Below the pieces are notes generated by a model, which made no database searches, was not told the DNA's origin, and was given only the letters and a program-made list of their open reading frames with translations. The position numbers and the translations under genes were made by a program. DNA of 64,000 bases from Iodidimonas nitroreducens (lineage in GTDB: Bacteria; Pseudomonadota; Alphaproteobacteria; Sphingomonadales; Rhodothalassiaceae): assembly GCA_000710935.1 (NCBI GenBank), contig BAYV01000007.1, positions 1-64,000 of the forward strand. The letters are read 5' to 3'. Below are positions 39,657 to 48,183 of this stretch, in pieces. Each line of letters begins with the position of its first letter. The stretch's first letter is position 1.

Positions 39657-40543
39657 TGGGCTACTTCCCAGATCATTTGCGGCAGGAAGCTGCGGGTAAC
39701 AGCCCGGATTTCAGCACATAAAACGGCCCGGCCCGGGCAAAAGGGGATCTGATCGATGGCGCTGGCAATCAGATGTTCCAGCCTTTCAACCGCGCGCGGC
39801 AGGCCAAGGGCCAAGGCGGCATTGGGCCGACCCAAAGCATCATCCTGGCCCACCGGCTTGCCTTCCTGCTCGGCGGAACCCGCCACATCGCGAATATCAT
39901 CGGCCACCTGAAAAGCCTCGCCCAAACGCTCGCCAAAATCGCGCCACCCCTGATCGGCCTCAAAGCCCACTGCCACCGCCCCGGACAGGCTGGCCGCCGC
40001 AAACAAGGCCCCGGTTTTTGCCTGCTGATAGGCCGAAAGATCGGCATGGGGCTCGCATTCCCACGCCTGCCCTGCGGCAATGCCCAAAGGCATCCCAACC
40101 GATCGGGCCAAAATGCTCAACAGCGCCGATAAGCGCTCGGGCCGGGCTGCGGCCTCGACCGCTAAAATCTCGAAGGCCATCACGATCAGCGCATCCCCGG
40201 CCAAAACCGCCAGGCGCTCGTCAAAGGCCACATGCACCGATGGCTTGCCCCGGCGCATGGCCGCATCATCAAAACAGGGGAGATCATCATGAACCAAAGA
40301 CGCACAATGCAACAGCTCGATCGCGCTGGCGGCCCCAAACATGATGGGCGCATCCTGATGATCGGGCTTTGGTGCCGGGCTGCACGCCCGGGCCACCGAA
40401 AGGCACAAGCGGGGGCGAATGCGCGCCCCGCCGGGAAAAACCGCATGGCGCATCGCCGCACCCAAGCGCGGCGGGGCCCCCGGGCCTTCACCGCGATCCA
40501 GAGCCCGCATTAAGGTTGCTTCGATTTGGTGCATCGGATCCAT
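39653..40543 (-). CDS. crtE: Geranylgeranyl diphosphate synthase
   Basis: 296 residues from MDPMHQIEATL, chosen for AGGAGAGG just upstream; an ATG ten codons earlier is open. First Asp-rich motif DDLPCFDD, second DDIRD. Supplies C20 diphosphate both for carotenoids and for the bacteriochlorophyll tail. Divergent from crtD across a PpsR-type operator; overlaps crtF. Confidence 0.95.
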   Translation of the reverse strand: MDPMHQIEATLMRALDRGEGPGAPPRLGAAMRHAVFPGGARIRPRLCLSVARACSPAPKPDHQDAPIMFGAASAIELLHCASLVHDDLPCFDDAAMRRGKPSVHVAFDERLAVLAGDALIVMAFEILAVEAAARPERLSALLSILARSVGMPLGIAAGQAWECEPHADLSAYQQAKTGALFAAASLSGAVAVGFEADQGWRDFGERLGEAFQVADDIRDVAGSAEQEGKPVGQDDALGRPNAALALGLPRAVERLEHLIASAIDQIPFCPGRAVLCAEIRAVTRSFLPQMIWEVAH

Positions 40544-40606
40544 CCGGCCTCTCCTGCGCAATGGACTGGTCATGCTTCACTGTCAGATTTTATAGTCACA
40601 TATTAT

Positions 40607-40624
40607 TGTCAATTAGTATAGACA
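40607..40624. promoter_or_regulatory. PpsR/CrtJ operator between crtE and crtD
   Basis: TGTC-N10-GACA, an exact match to the family palindrome, 42 bases before the crtD start and 63 before crtE. Another TGT/ACA pair at 40581-40600 has 14 spacer bases and is off pattern. Confidence 0.82.
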
Positions 40625-40665
40625 TAAGAGACGCATCAGGCGAAAAACACGGATCAGGAGCATCC

Positions 40666-42231
40666 ATGGCCGCATCAGTGATCATCATCGGCGCCGGGAT
40701 TGGCGGCTTGAGCGCGGCTTTGGTCCTCGCCTCCCGGGGCTATGCGGTCACCATTCTGGAACGCCAGCCCGTGGCGGGGGGCAAGATCCGCAGCCTTGAT
40801 GGCGGCGGGCGGCCCATCGATAGCGGCCCCACGGTCTTTACCCTGCGGGCGGTGTTCGATGAAATCTTTGCTTATGCGGGCTTATCTCTTGATGATCATC
40901 TCAGCCTTGAACCGGCTTCTGTTCTGGCCCGGCATTTCTGGTCGGGCGGGGCGCGGCTCGATCTTCATGCCGATCCCCAACGCACCTGCGATGCCATTGG
41001 CGATTTCGCGGGGGCCGCCGATGCCCGCGCCTATCAAGCCTTTGCTGCCCAATCAAAGCGCTGCTTTGAAACGCTGGATCACAGCTTCATGCGCCAACCC
41101 AAACCAAGCTTATCCGGGCTTATCGGGGCGGGATTGCACGGTGGGGCCAAGGGCATGGCCGATCTGCTGGCGATCTCGCCCTTTGCCCGCTATGGGGACA
41201 GTCTGGCCCGGCAATTTCGCGATCCCCGGCTGCAACAGCTTTTTGGCCGCTATGCCACCTATTGCGGGTCGTCGCCCTATGCCGCCCCGGCCACCCTGAT
41301 GCTGGTGGCCCATGCCGAACAAAAAGGCGTATGGCAGATCAAGGGCGGCATGGCGGCGCTGGCCCATGTCCTTGGCGAACGGGCCATCAAGGCGGGGGCC
41401 ATCTTCTGCCCGCACCATGAGGTCACGGCCATCCGCCCAAGGGGGCCGAAATCCAAAGGCGGGGGGGGCTATGAAATTCTCATCAACCATCAAGGATCGC
41501 AGCAGAGCATGACGGCGGATATGATCTTGTTCAATGGCGATAAAACAGCCCTGCAATCAGGTTATTTCGGAAACGAAATGAAAAAGGCTCTACCAAAGCT
41601 TGCGCCGGAAAAAGCCCGCGCCGGGCGATCTTTATCGGCGCTCACATGGTCGATGCTGGGGCGAATCGAGGGTGGTCCCCTCCATCATCATATGGTTTGT
41701 TTTTCCGATGATTATGGCCGCGAATTTGATCAGCTTTTCCGCCAGAAAGCCGTACCCCATGATCCAACGGTTTATCTGTGTGCGCAAGATCGCAGCCTGA
41801 GCGATGACCAGCCCACACATTCAAATAATGCGCATGGCAGCGAGCGGCTGTTCTGTCTGATCAATGCCCCGGCCAATGGCGATCAGAAAACCTATGATGA
41901 GGAGGAGATCAAAGGATGCGAAGAGCGGATGCGTCGCCGATTGGAAGCCTGTGGGCTGGAACTCAACAATCCCCAATGGGTGGAAACCACCAGCCCGCAG
42001 GATTTTGCGGCCCTTTATCCGGCCACCGGCGGGGCGCTTTATGGCCCGGTGTCTCATGGCTGGCGGGCCTCGTTCCAAAGGCCGGGGGTGAAAACGGCCT
42101 GTCCGGGGCTGTATCTGGCGGGGGGGAGCGTGCATCCGGGGCCGGGGGTGCCGATGGCCGCCCTTTCGGGGCTGATGGCGGCCAAAGCGCTGATCAGGGA
42201 TCACGAGGGCCGGGATTTGACCAGCCCCTGA
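40666..42231 (+). CDS. crtD: Methoxyneurosporene/hydroxycarotenoid 3,4-dehydrogenase CrtD
   Basis: 521 residues from MAASVIIIGAG (CAGGAG five bases before the ATG). N-terminal FAD fold GAGIGGLSAALVLASRG, then the desaturase pattern GGKIRSLDGGGRPIDSGPTVF; C-terminal flavin motif YLAGGSVHPGPGVPMAALSG. Belongs to the CrtI/CrtN desaturase family; assignment as CrtD rests on the crtC neighbour and CrtD-like segments. It would introduce the C3-C4 double bond of spheroidene- or spirilloxanthin-series carotenoids. The end overlaps crtC. Confidence 0.93.
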   Translation: MAASVIIIGAGIGGLSAALVLASRGYAVTILERQPVAGGKIRSLDGGGRPIDSGPTVFTLRAVFDEIFAYAGLSLDDHLSLEPASVLARHFWSGGARLDLHADPQRTCDAIGDFAGAADARAYQAFAAQSKRCFETLDHSFMRQPKPSLSGLIGAGLHGGAKGMADLLAISPFARYGDSLARQFRDPRLQQLFGRYATYCGSSPYAAPATLMLVAHAEQKGVWQIKGGMAALAHVLGERAIKAGAIFCPHHEVTAIRPRGPKSKGGGGYEILINHQGSQQSMTADMILFNGDKTALQSGYFGNEMKKALPKLAPEKARAGRSLSALTWSMLGRIEGGPLHHHMVCFSDDYGREFDQLFRQKAVPHDPTVYLCAQDRSLSDDQPTHSNNAHGSERLFCLINAPANGDQKTYDEEEIKGCEERMRRRLEACGLELNNPQWVETTSPQDFAALYPATGGALYGPVSHGWRASFQRPGVKTACPGLYLAGGSVHPGPGVPMAALSGLMAAKALIRDHEGRDLTSP

Positions 42232-43133
42232 AGGATGGCGGCTATCTGTGGTATTATTGCGATGCCTTGAGCGAAGATGGGCGCTATGGCCTTACCCTCA
42301 TCGTTTTTATCGGCAGTGTGTTCTCGCCCTATTATGCGTGGGCTGGCTGGCAGCGGCCGGAAAATCACTGCGCCTTTAACATTGCCCTTTATGATGGCAA
42401 AAAACGCTATTGGGCGATGACCGAACGCCGCGCTGACCGGCTGGAAACCAGCCCCCAATGCCTGCGCATCGATCAAAGCAGCCTGCGTTTCACCCCCACG
42501 GCCCTGATCGCCGATCTTCATGAAACCAGCACCCCATGGCGGCGGCCCATCCGGGGCCGGATCACCATTCCCCTGCCCGCATCCTTTGGGCCTTTTCATG
42601 ATCTTGATCCCCATGGCCGCCATCAATGGCGACCGCTCAATCCCCATATGCGGGTGAAAATCGAGATGGACGAACCCCGGATGCACTGGACCGGCCATGG
42701 CTATTGCGACATGAACCGGGGCACGGAACCTTTAGAGCGAGCCTTTCGCCAATGGCAATGGTCGCGCGCCCGGCTTGATCAGGAAAGCATTGTTTTCTAT
42801 GATCTTTTGCGCCGCGATGGCAGCCGTCACGCGCTCGCCCTGCGCTATCATGAAGATGGCAGCACCGAAACTTTTGCCCCACCGCCTTTAACCCGACTCC
42901 CCACCAGCGGCTGGCGGATGCGGCGGCTCACCCGCAGTGATCGGGGGGCTGCGGCCACCTGCCTGCGCACCCTTGAAGATTCGCCCTTCTACACCCGCTC
43001 GATCCTTGATGTGCCGCTTTTTGGCCAGCGGGCGATTGCCGTTCATGAAAGCCTTGATCTCGACCGGTTTCGATCACCCATCGTGCGGGCCATGCTGCCC
43101 TTTAGAATGCCGCGCGGGCAATGGTGGGGATGA
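42228..43133 (+). CDS. crtC: Acyclic carotenoid 1,2-hydratase (hydroxyneurosporene synthase)
   Basis: Adds water to the end of neurosporene or lycopene. The core GGYLWYYCDALSEDGRYGLTLI, FIGSVFSPYYAWAG and ENHCAFNIALYDGKKRYWAMTER is clear. No ATG/GTG/TTG lies at the expected place: the in-frame ATGs at 41916 and 41976 are deep inside crtD, and the next is a TTG at 42267 after conserved residues. A CTG at 42228-42230 overlaps the crtD stop as CTGA and is used here (301 residues). FDQP just before it also resembles the family N-terminus, so the true start could be further upstream. The 3' end overlaps the opposing 69-codon gene by 60 bases. Confidence 0.9.
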   Translation: MKDGGYLWYYCDALSEDGRYGLTLIVFIGSVFSPYYAWAGWQRPENHCAFNIALYDGKKRYWAMTERRADRLETSPQCLRIDQSSLRFTPTALIADLHETSTPWRRPIRGRITIPLPASFGPFHDLDPHGRHQWRPLNPHMRVKIEMDEPRMHWTGHGYCDMNRGTEPLERAFRQWQWSRARLDQESIVFYDLLRRDGSRHALALRYHEDGSTETFAPPPLTRLPTSGWRMRRLTRSDRGAAATCLRTLEDSPFYTRSILDVPLFGQRAIAVHESLDLDRFRSPIVRAMLPFRMPRGQWWG

Positions 43134-43283
43134 GGTTTCCTGTGGATTTTCAGGCCCGGTTTCCGGCGGCTTTTCTTTGGCCAAACGATCCTTGCGCAAA
43201 AGCCATAATTCGCGAAACCCAAAGCCCAACACCAGCACAAAGGTCAGGATCATCTCTGCCAGAAACAACCATTGGCCATCCAT
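43074..43283 (-). CDS. Small membrane protein of unknown function downstream of crtB
   Basis: 69 residues. One N-terminal membrane helix (LFLAEMILTFVLVLGFGF), then ELWLLRKDRLAKEK and a Pro/Ser-rich tail. A good ribosome site (GGGGAG) and only 15 bases after the crtB stop make it the likely last gene of the DUF3422-crtI-crtB operon. Its 3' 60 bases overlap crtC on the other strand. The helix followed by a Leu-Arg-Lys-Asp-Arg stop-transfer resembles small conserved proteins seen near phytoene synthase genes in other proteobacteria (from memory, not searched). Function unknown. Confidence 0.65.
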   Translation of the reverse strand: MDGQWLFLAEMILTFVLVLGFGFRELWLLRKDRLAKEKPPETGPENPQETSSPPLPARHSKGQHGPHDG

Positions 43284-43298
43284 GATCGCTCCCCATCC

Positions 43299-44345
43299 TT
43301 AAAATTGGCGGGTCCGCAGGGCCTGACGCTCCATCAGGGCCAGAACCCAGCCCAAACGATCCGGTCCGCCATCCGTGCCAAATTCACCGGTCTCATATCC
43401 CTTGAGGCTGGCCAGCATCGGCGCATAAGCGGCCGGTAATGGGGCATTTTCCCCATCAGATGATCGCGGCCTCAATCCCAGATTGGCCAACATACTGCGC
43501 CCGATCAGGGCCAATTTACGCCCCGGCGGCACCACCGCCCGCACCGTGATCGAATCATAGCCATTGGCGGCAATCCGGCGGCCCAGATCGGCATAGATAT
43601 AGCGCGCCGCATAAATGCTGGTGCGGCATTCCCGGGGCAAAAGCGCAATGCCGCCATCGGCCCGGGCATAAAGCCGCGCCGCTTCATCGAGCAAGCGGCG
43701 GATCACCCCTTTGATGCGATCATCCATCACCGGGCTGGCCAGCCAGCCTTCCGCATCGATCCCCGCTTCTGCCAGCCAAAGGCGGGGCAGATAAAGCCGC
43801 CCGGCAATGGCATCCTCGCCCACATCGCGGGCAATATTGCTATATTGCATGGCCACCCCCAGATCGCAGGCACGGGCGATCTGATCGGCGGAACGCACCC
43901 CCATCAACAGGGCCATCAAAGCCCCGACCGTGCCCGCCACCCGCACCCCATAGGCACACACATCATCAAGATCCTCATAGGATCGGCCCGCCACATCCCA
44001 CAAAAACCCTTCAAACAGCAGCTCAAAAAGACCCCTTGGCAATTGATGATGGGCCACCAGATCCGCAAAAGCGCGATCCACCGGATGGGGCAAAGGGCGA
44101 CCGGCATAGGCATGATCAAGGCGATCATGCAGCCGGGCAAGGGCCGCGCCGCCATGCACGGCATGATCGATGCCATCATCGGCCAGTCGGCAAAAGGCAT
44201 ATAAAACCGTAACCGGCTGACGCACGGCTAAGGGCAAAAGAGTTGTTGCGGCATGAAAAGAATGGGACCCCCGCCGCAATAAGGCCCGGCAGCGGGCATG
44301 ATCGGCAGGGCTGGCATGGCCGGGATCAAGCGAAGGTCTGCGCAT
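43299..44345 (-). CDS. crtB: Phytoene synthase
   Basis: 348 residues, squalene/phytoene synthase fold; condenses two geranylgeranyl diphosphates. First Asp-rich element LADDGIDHAVHGG, second IARDVGEDAIAGRLYLP, and YSNIARDVGEDA contains the Mg-binding Asp residues. The 3' region carries a longer C-terminal tail (residues about 300-348) than minimal forms. Starts inside the end of crtI (20-base overlap). Confidence 0.95.
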   Translation of the reverse strand: MRRPSLDPGHASPADHARCRALLRRGSHSFHAATTLLPLAVRQPVTVLYAFCRLADDGIDHAVHGGAALARLHDRLDHAYAGRPLPHPVDRAFADLVAHHQLPRGLFELLFEGFLWDVAGRSYEDLDDVCAYGVRVAGTVGALMALLMGVRSADQIARACDLGVAMQYSNIARDVGEDAIAGRLYLPRLWLAEAGIDAEGWLASPVMDDRIKGVIRRLLDEAARLYARADGGIALLPRECRTSIYAARYIYADLGRRIAANGYDSITVRAVVPPGRKLALIGRSMLANLGLRPRSSDGENAPLPAAYAPMLASLKGYETGEFGTDGGPDRLGWVLALMERQALRTRQF

Positions 44346-45870
44346 CGGGCACCACCTTGTCGAGGATTTTTGCGGTTGTCAAAACGCCGGGCAACCCGGC
44401 CCCGGGATGGGTGCCTGCCCCCACCAGAAACAGATTTTCAATATCTTCCGAGCGATTATGGGGACGAAACCACGCGCTTTGGGTCAGAACCGGTTCCAGC
44501 CCGAAAGCCGCCCCCTTGAGCGAGGAAAGTTGATCGCGAAAATCAAGGGGGGTCATCAGGCGCGAGCTGATGACCTGATCCGACAGGCCCGGCAGGACCG
44601 TGCGTTCCAAAGCCTGTTCGATGGATCGACGATAAGGCTCGGCCATGCTCCGCCAATCGGTGGGGCCATCCAGATGGGGCACCGGCGACAGCACATAAAA
44701 CGCATCGCAGCCCGCAGGCGCTAAGCTGGGATCGGTGGCCGTGGGGCGATGGAGATAAAGGCTGAAATCCTTGGCCAGATGATGGCTTTTGAAAATATCG
44801 CGTAAAAGCCCGCGATAGCGCGGCCCTAGAAGAATCTGATGATGGGGCACATCTTCATAGCGCTTTTTGGTCCCGAAATACCAAACGAACAGGCTCATGG
44901 AATAGCGCGCCCGATCAATCTTGCGATTGGTCCAGCGGCGGCGGGCATGGGCGGGCAGTAAAGTGCGATAGGTGCTGGCGGAACAGGCGTTTGAAACCAC
45001 GATATCGGCCCGGATGGTCTCGCCACCCTGCAAACGCACACCACAGGCCCAGCGGCCATCGAGAAGGATTTCTTCAACCCCTGCGCCATAGCGGATGTGA
45101 TTGCCCTGACCCTTGATCAAACCCACAAGGCCATCCACCAAACGGCCCGTGCCGCCCATGGCAAAATGCACGCCCCAATGATGTTCCAAAAAGCCGATCA
45201 GATTATAAACCGATGTGGTGGTAAAGGGATTGCCCCCCACCAAAAGGGGATGAAAGCTTAAAACCACGCGCAGGCGCGGATCTTTGATAAAGCGCGAGAC
45301 CGCCTGATAAACGCTGCGATAGCCCCCCAGCCGGATCAGATCGGGGCCCACTTTCAGCATATCGCGAAACCGGCTGAAGGGCACATCGCCAAGCTGCTCG
45401 AAACCGATTTCAAAAACCTGCTGGCTATAGGCCATGAAGCGATCATAGCCCGCAACATCCTCAGGCGAAAAACGCCCGATCTCTGCCCGCATGGCTTCAC
45501 GATCGCCTGTATAATCAAAGATCGTTCCATCATCGAAACGAATACGATAAAAAGGCGATATGGGCCGCAGATCCACATCGTCGGAAAGCTTTTTGCCGCA
45601 TAGGGCCCATAATTCCTCGAAAAGAAAGGGCGCAGTGACAATGGTGGGCCCGGCATCAAACACAAAGCCATCCTGACGAAACACCGCCGCCCGGCCGCCC
45701 GGCCCATCGCATTTTTCCACAATCGTCACGCGATAGCCCCGCGCACCCAAACGCACCGCCGCCGCCAGGCCGCCAAAACCGCTGCCGATCACCACGGCAT
45801 GGGGTGCATCAGAACCCGGCCCCGCAATGGGTTCAGAAGAAAGGGGCGCCATGGCCCGGCCATCATCCAT
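44326..45870 (-). CDS. crtI: Phytoene desaturase
   Basis: 514 residues. FAD motif VVIGSGFGGLAAAVRLGARG near residue 27, desaturase segment GGRAAVFRQDGFVFDAGPT, C-terminal VGAGTHPGAGLPGVLTTAK. Desaturates phytoene to neurosporene or lycopene; which one cannot be told. ATG with AGGAG seven bases before it; overlaps the DUF3422 gene by eight bases, so it is translationally coupled to it. Confidence 0.95.
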   Translation of the reverse strand: MDDGRAMAPLSSEPIAGPGSDAPHAVVIGSGFGGLAAAVRLGARGYRVTIVEKCDGPGGRAAVFRQDGFVFDAGPTIVTAPFLFEELWALCGKKLSDDVDLRPISPFYRIRFDDGTIFDYTGDREAMRAEIGRFSPEDVAGYDRFMAYSQQVFEIGFEQLGDVPFSRFRDMLKVGPDLIRLGGYRSVYQAVSRFIKDPRLRVVLSFHPLLVGGNPFTTTSVYNLIGFLEHHWGVHFAMGGTGRLVDGLVGLIKGQGNHIRYGAGVEEILLDGRWACGVRLQGGETIRADIVVSNACSASTYRTLLPAHARRRWTNRKIDRARYSMSLFVWYFGTKKRYEDVPHHQILLGPRYRGLLRDIFKSHHLAKDFSLYLHRPTATDPSLAPAGCDAFYVLSPVPHLDGPTDWRSMAEPYRRSIEQALERTVLPGLSDQVISSRLMTPLDFRDQLSSLKGAAFGLEPVLTQSAWFRPHNRSEDIENLFLVGAGTHPGAGLPGVLTTAKILDKVVPDAQTFA

Positions 45871-47179
45871 GATGATCTCCTGCGGTATCGTCCTTGAAAA
45901 GATGGCGACGCAATCGCCCCACCCCGATCAGCAAAATGATCAAAACGAAGGGGATCGAGGCCGCCGTGACCACGGAAGGATCAATCGCAATCCCGTAATC
46001 ATGCAATCCCTTGGCCAGATAGCCCACAAGCCCCACGATATAATAGGTGATGGCCGCAACCGAGAGACCTTCCACCGTTTGCTGCATCCGCAATTGAATG
46101 CGGGCGCGCCGGCTCATGGTTTTCAAAAGGCTTTGATTTTGCTGCTGGCGATCAATATCCACCCGGGTCGATAAAAGCTGGGTGGTGCGCGCCACCCGTT
46201 CCGATAAGGATTGCTGCCGCCGGGCCATGGTTTCGCAGGTATTCATTGCCGGTTGCAGGCGGCGTTCGGTAAATTCCCGCAGATTCTGGATGCCCGGATA
46301 GCGCTGTTCGCGCAATTCCTCGATCCGCCGGTTCACAAGCTGATAATAGGCCCGCGCCGCATCAAAGCGATAGCTATTAAGGGAAATCCGCCGTTCCAAT
46401 TCCACCTGCAAGCGGGTGAGCCGATCAAGAAGGCTCCCCTCGTCCTTCGCTCCGGCTTCGGCCATGGCGGAAATGATGCTGACCAGATCATGTTCTTTTT
46501 CCGTCAGGATCGGGCCAAGCTTTTGCGCCGTGGGCAAAGCGAGAAGGGCCAGCAAGCGGTAGCTATCGATTTCAAACAAGCGCTGCATCATCCGCCCCGC
46601 CTGACGATCCGACATGGATCGGTTGATCATCAAAAGGCGGCTGAACCGATCCCCATGAATGCGAAAATCCTTGAAAGCGGTGGCAGCGCCCCCGCCCACA
46701 TCCGAACCCAAAAGCACATTGCCGCCAAAATACCGGGCGGCGATCAGGTCGGGATCGGATGGCGCCCCTTCTGGCCGCACGAGGGTTGCATGTTTGGCCA
46801 CCAGAACCGACCCCGGCAAGGATTGCAGCCAATCTTCAGGCACCAGTTGGATCGCCGGTTCGGCAAACAGATCTTCCCCCACCCCCGGCGCGATAAAGGT
46901 ATAGCGGGTATATTCCGTATGGCGTTCCCAGCGCAGGCGAAACCGCCCGAAATCGGCACTATAATGATTGCTTGAAGGGCGTGGCTCCACGGCCTGAAAA
47001 CGCCGGGCCAGTTCTGTCACCGGTTCAAGATCGGACGGCGCAAGATGCCAATCGGTATAAAGCGCCAGATAAGACACCCGGCAGGGCGTGGGCAAGGGTT
47101 CCGGCGGGCGGGCATGAACCTCATCATTGAGATTGAAGCGTTCGGGATGATCGACGGGTATCTGCATGCCTTCTTTCAT
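45863..47179 (-). CDS. DUF3422 family membrane protein
   Basis: 438 residues. N-terminal RFNLNDEVHARPPEPL is the family signature; a long soluble part rich in charged helices (about 220-350, probably coiled coil) precedes two membrane helices near residues 368-390 and 400-420 and a short basic tail (GRLRRHLF). Function unknown. It is the first gene of the operon with crtI and crtB and has a PpsR-type operator 35 bases before its start, so it is probably expressed with the photosystem. A start at Met5 is also possible. Confidence 0.88.
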   Translation of the reverse strand: MKEGMQIPVDHPERFNLNDEVHARPPEPLPTPCRVSYLALYTDWHLAPSDLEPVTELARRFQAVEPRPSSNHYSADFGRFRLRWERHTEYTRYTFIAPGVGEDLFAEPAIQLVPEDWLQSLPGSVLVAKHATLVRPEGAPSDPDLIAARYFGGNVLLGSDVGGGAATAFKDFRIHGDRFSRLLMINRSMSDRQAGRMMQRLFEIDSYRLLALLALPTAQKLGPILTEKEHDLVSIISAMAEAGAKDEGSLLDRLTRLQVELERRISLNSYRFDAARAYYQLVNRRIEELREQRYPGIQNLREFTERRLQPAMNTCETMARRQQSLSERVARTTQLLSTRVDIDRQQQNQSLLKTMSRRARIQLRMQQTVEGLSVAAITYYIVGLVGYLAKGLHDYGIAIDPSVVTAASIPFVLIILLIGVGRLRRHLFKDDTAGDHHG

Positions 47180-47213
47180 CCCTTCTCATAGCGCGGCTTC
47201 ATAAACCCATATC

Positions 47214-47231
47214 TGTCATGATAGACTGACA
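47214..47231. promoter_or_regulatory. PpsR/CrtJ operator upstream of DUF3422-crtI-crtB
   Basis: TGTC-N10-GACA, exact, in the 67-base gap between the bchO stop and the DUF3422 start. Only the minus-strand operon DUF3422-crtI-crtB starts from here. Confidence 0.82.
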
Positions 47232-47246
47232 GATGAAAATGTAAAT

Positions 47247-48182
47247 TCAATTCCCCACAGCTTCATCCTCGCTCACAATCAGGGCAATGATCTGATCGGG
47301 ATCTTCCTCATGGGCCAGATGCCCCAATCCGGGCAGATGCACCAGATGGGCGCGCGGCACCATCATGGCCAGCTTGGCCTGATAATCGGGCGGAATGGCG
47401 CGATCCCCATCCCCGATGATCAGGATCAGCGGGCAGGATAAATGCGCAAGCTGCTTTTCCAGGCTCTCCAGATCCCAATGGGCCATCATCGATAAAGCCC
47501 CCGCCACATGCCCCGAGCAGGAAAAGAGCGCACGATAATGGGCGAGACCCTCAGCGGATATGCGCGAGCCGGTATCAAGAATTAACTGCTCCACCACCCG
47601 TTTGGATCGCCCGCGCCATGATAAAAGCGAGGGCATCACCGGATTTTCCGCCAAAAAGCGCGCAGTGAGCCGGGCAAATTGGGAAAAAACCGGCAAAGAG
47701 CGGCTTTGATAAGGCCGCAAAGCCCCATTGATGGCGATGATCCGATCCGGATTTGCACGCTGATCCAAAACCATCTGGCAGGCAATCGCCGCCCCTGCCG
47801 AATGGCCGATGATCCGTGTTGGCACCTGATCGAGATGCCCCAGTAAATCCGCCAAGGCTTTCGCAATCTGTGGCAAAGTCATCTTGAAACCATGGGGGCT
47901 GCGGGTAAAGCCATGGCCGGGCAGATCGGGGATGATCACCACCGCATCCTGTGCCAAGGCTGCAAAACTATCGGCAAAGCTGTGCCCTGAAGCGCCAGTG
48001 CCGTGCAGCAGCAAAAACACCGGCGGGGGCGGCCTTTCCACGTCCGAGCCCTTTTCCAGCGGCCCGGCCATCTGCACATGCCAGCGAAAACCGCCCACAT
48101 CGACGAAACGGCTAAGGCGGCGATGGGGCCAGTTTTTCCCCTCGATGGAAAAATCAGGATAATGCAAAAAGGGCGAGACCAT
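47247..48182 (-). CDS. bchO: BchO, alpha/beta-hydrolase of the Mg-chelatase operon
   Basis: 311 residues from MVSPFLHYPDFSIEGKNWPH, one base after the bchD stop; the open frame upstream lies inside bchD. Alpha/beta-hydrolase: oxyanion HGTGASGHS, nucleophile elbow GHSAGAAIA, and a C-terminal GLGHLAHEE His. BchO accompanies bchID in most purple bacteria and is thought to assist magnesium insertion, but its reaction is not established. Confidence 0.92.
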   Translation of the reverse strand: MVSPFLHYPDFSIEGKNWPHRRLSRFVDVGGFRWHVQMAGPLEKGSDVERPPPPVFLLLHGTGASGHSFADSFAALAQDAVVIIPDLPGHGFTRSPHGFKMTLPQIAKALADLLGHLDQVPTRIIGHSAGAAIACQMVLDQRANPDRIIAINGALRPYQSRSLPVFSQFARLTARFLAENPVMPSLLSWRGRSKRVVEQLILDTGSRISAEGLAHYRALFSCSGHVAGALSMMAHWDLESLEKQLAHLSCPLILIIGDGDRAIPPDYQAKLAMMVPRAHLVHLPGLGHLAHEEDPDQIIALIVSEDEAVGN

Positions 48183-48183
48183 T

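Noticed and set aside
40581-40600. Second PpsR site between crtE and crtD
   Set aside because: Spacer is 14 and not 12 bases, so it does not fit the operator pattern.
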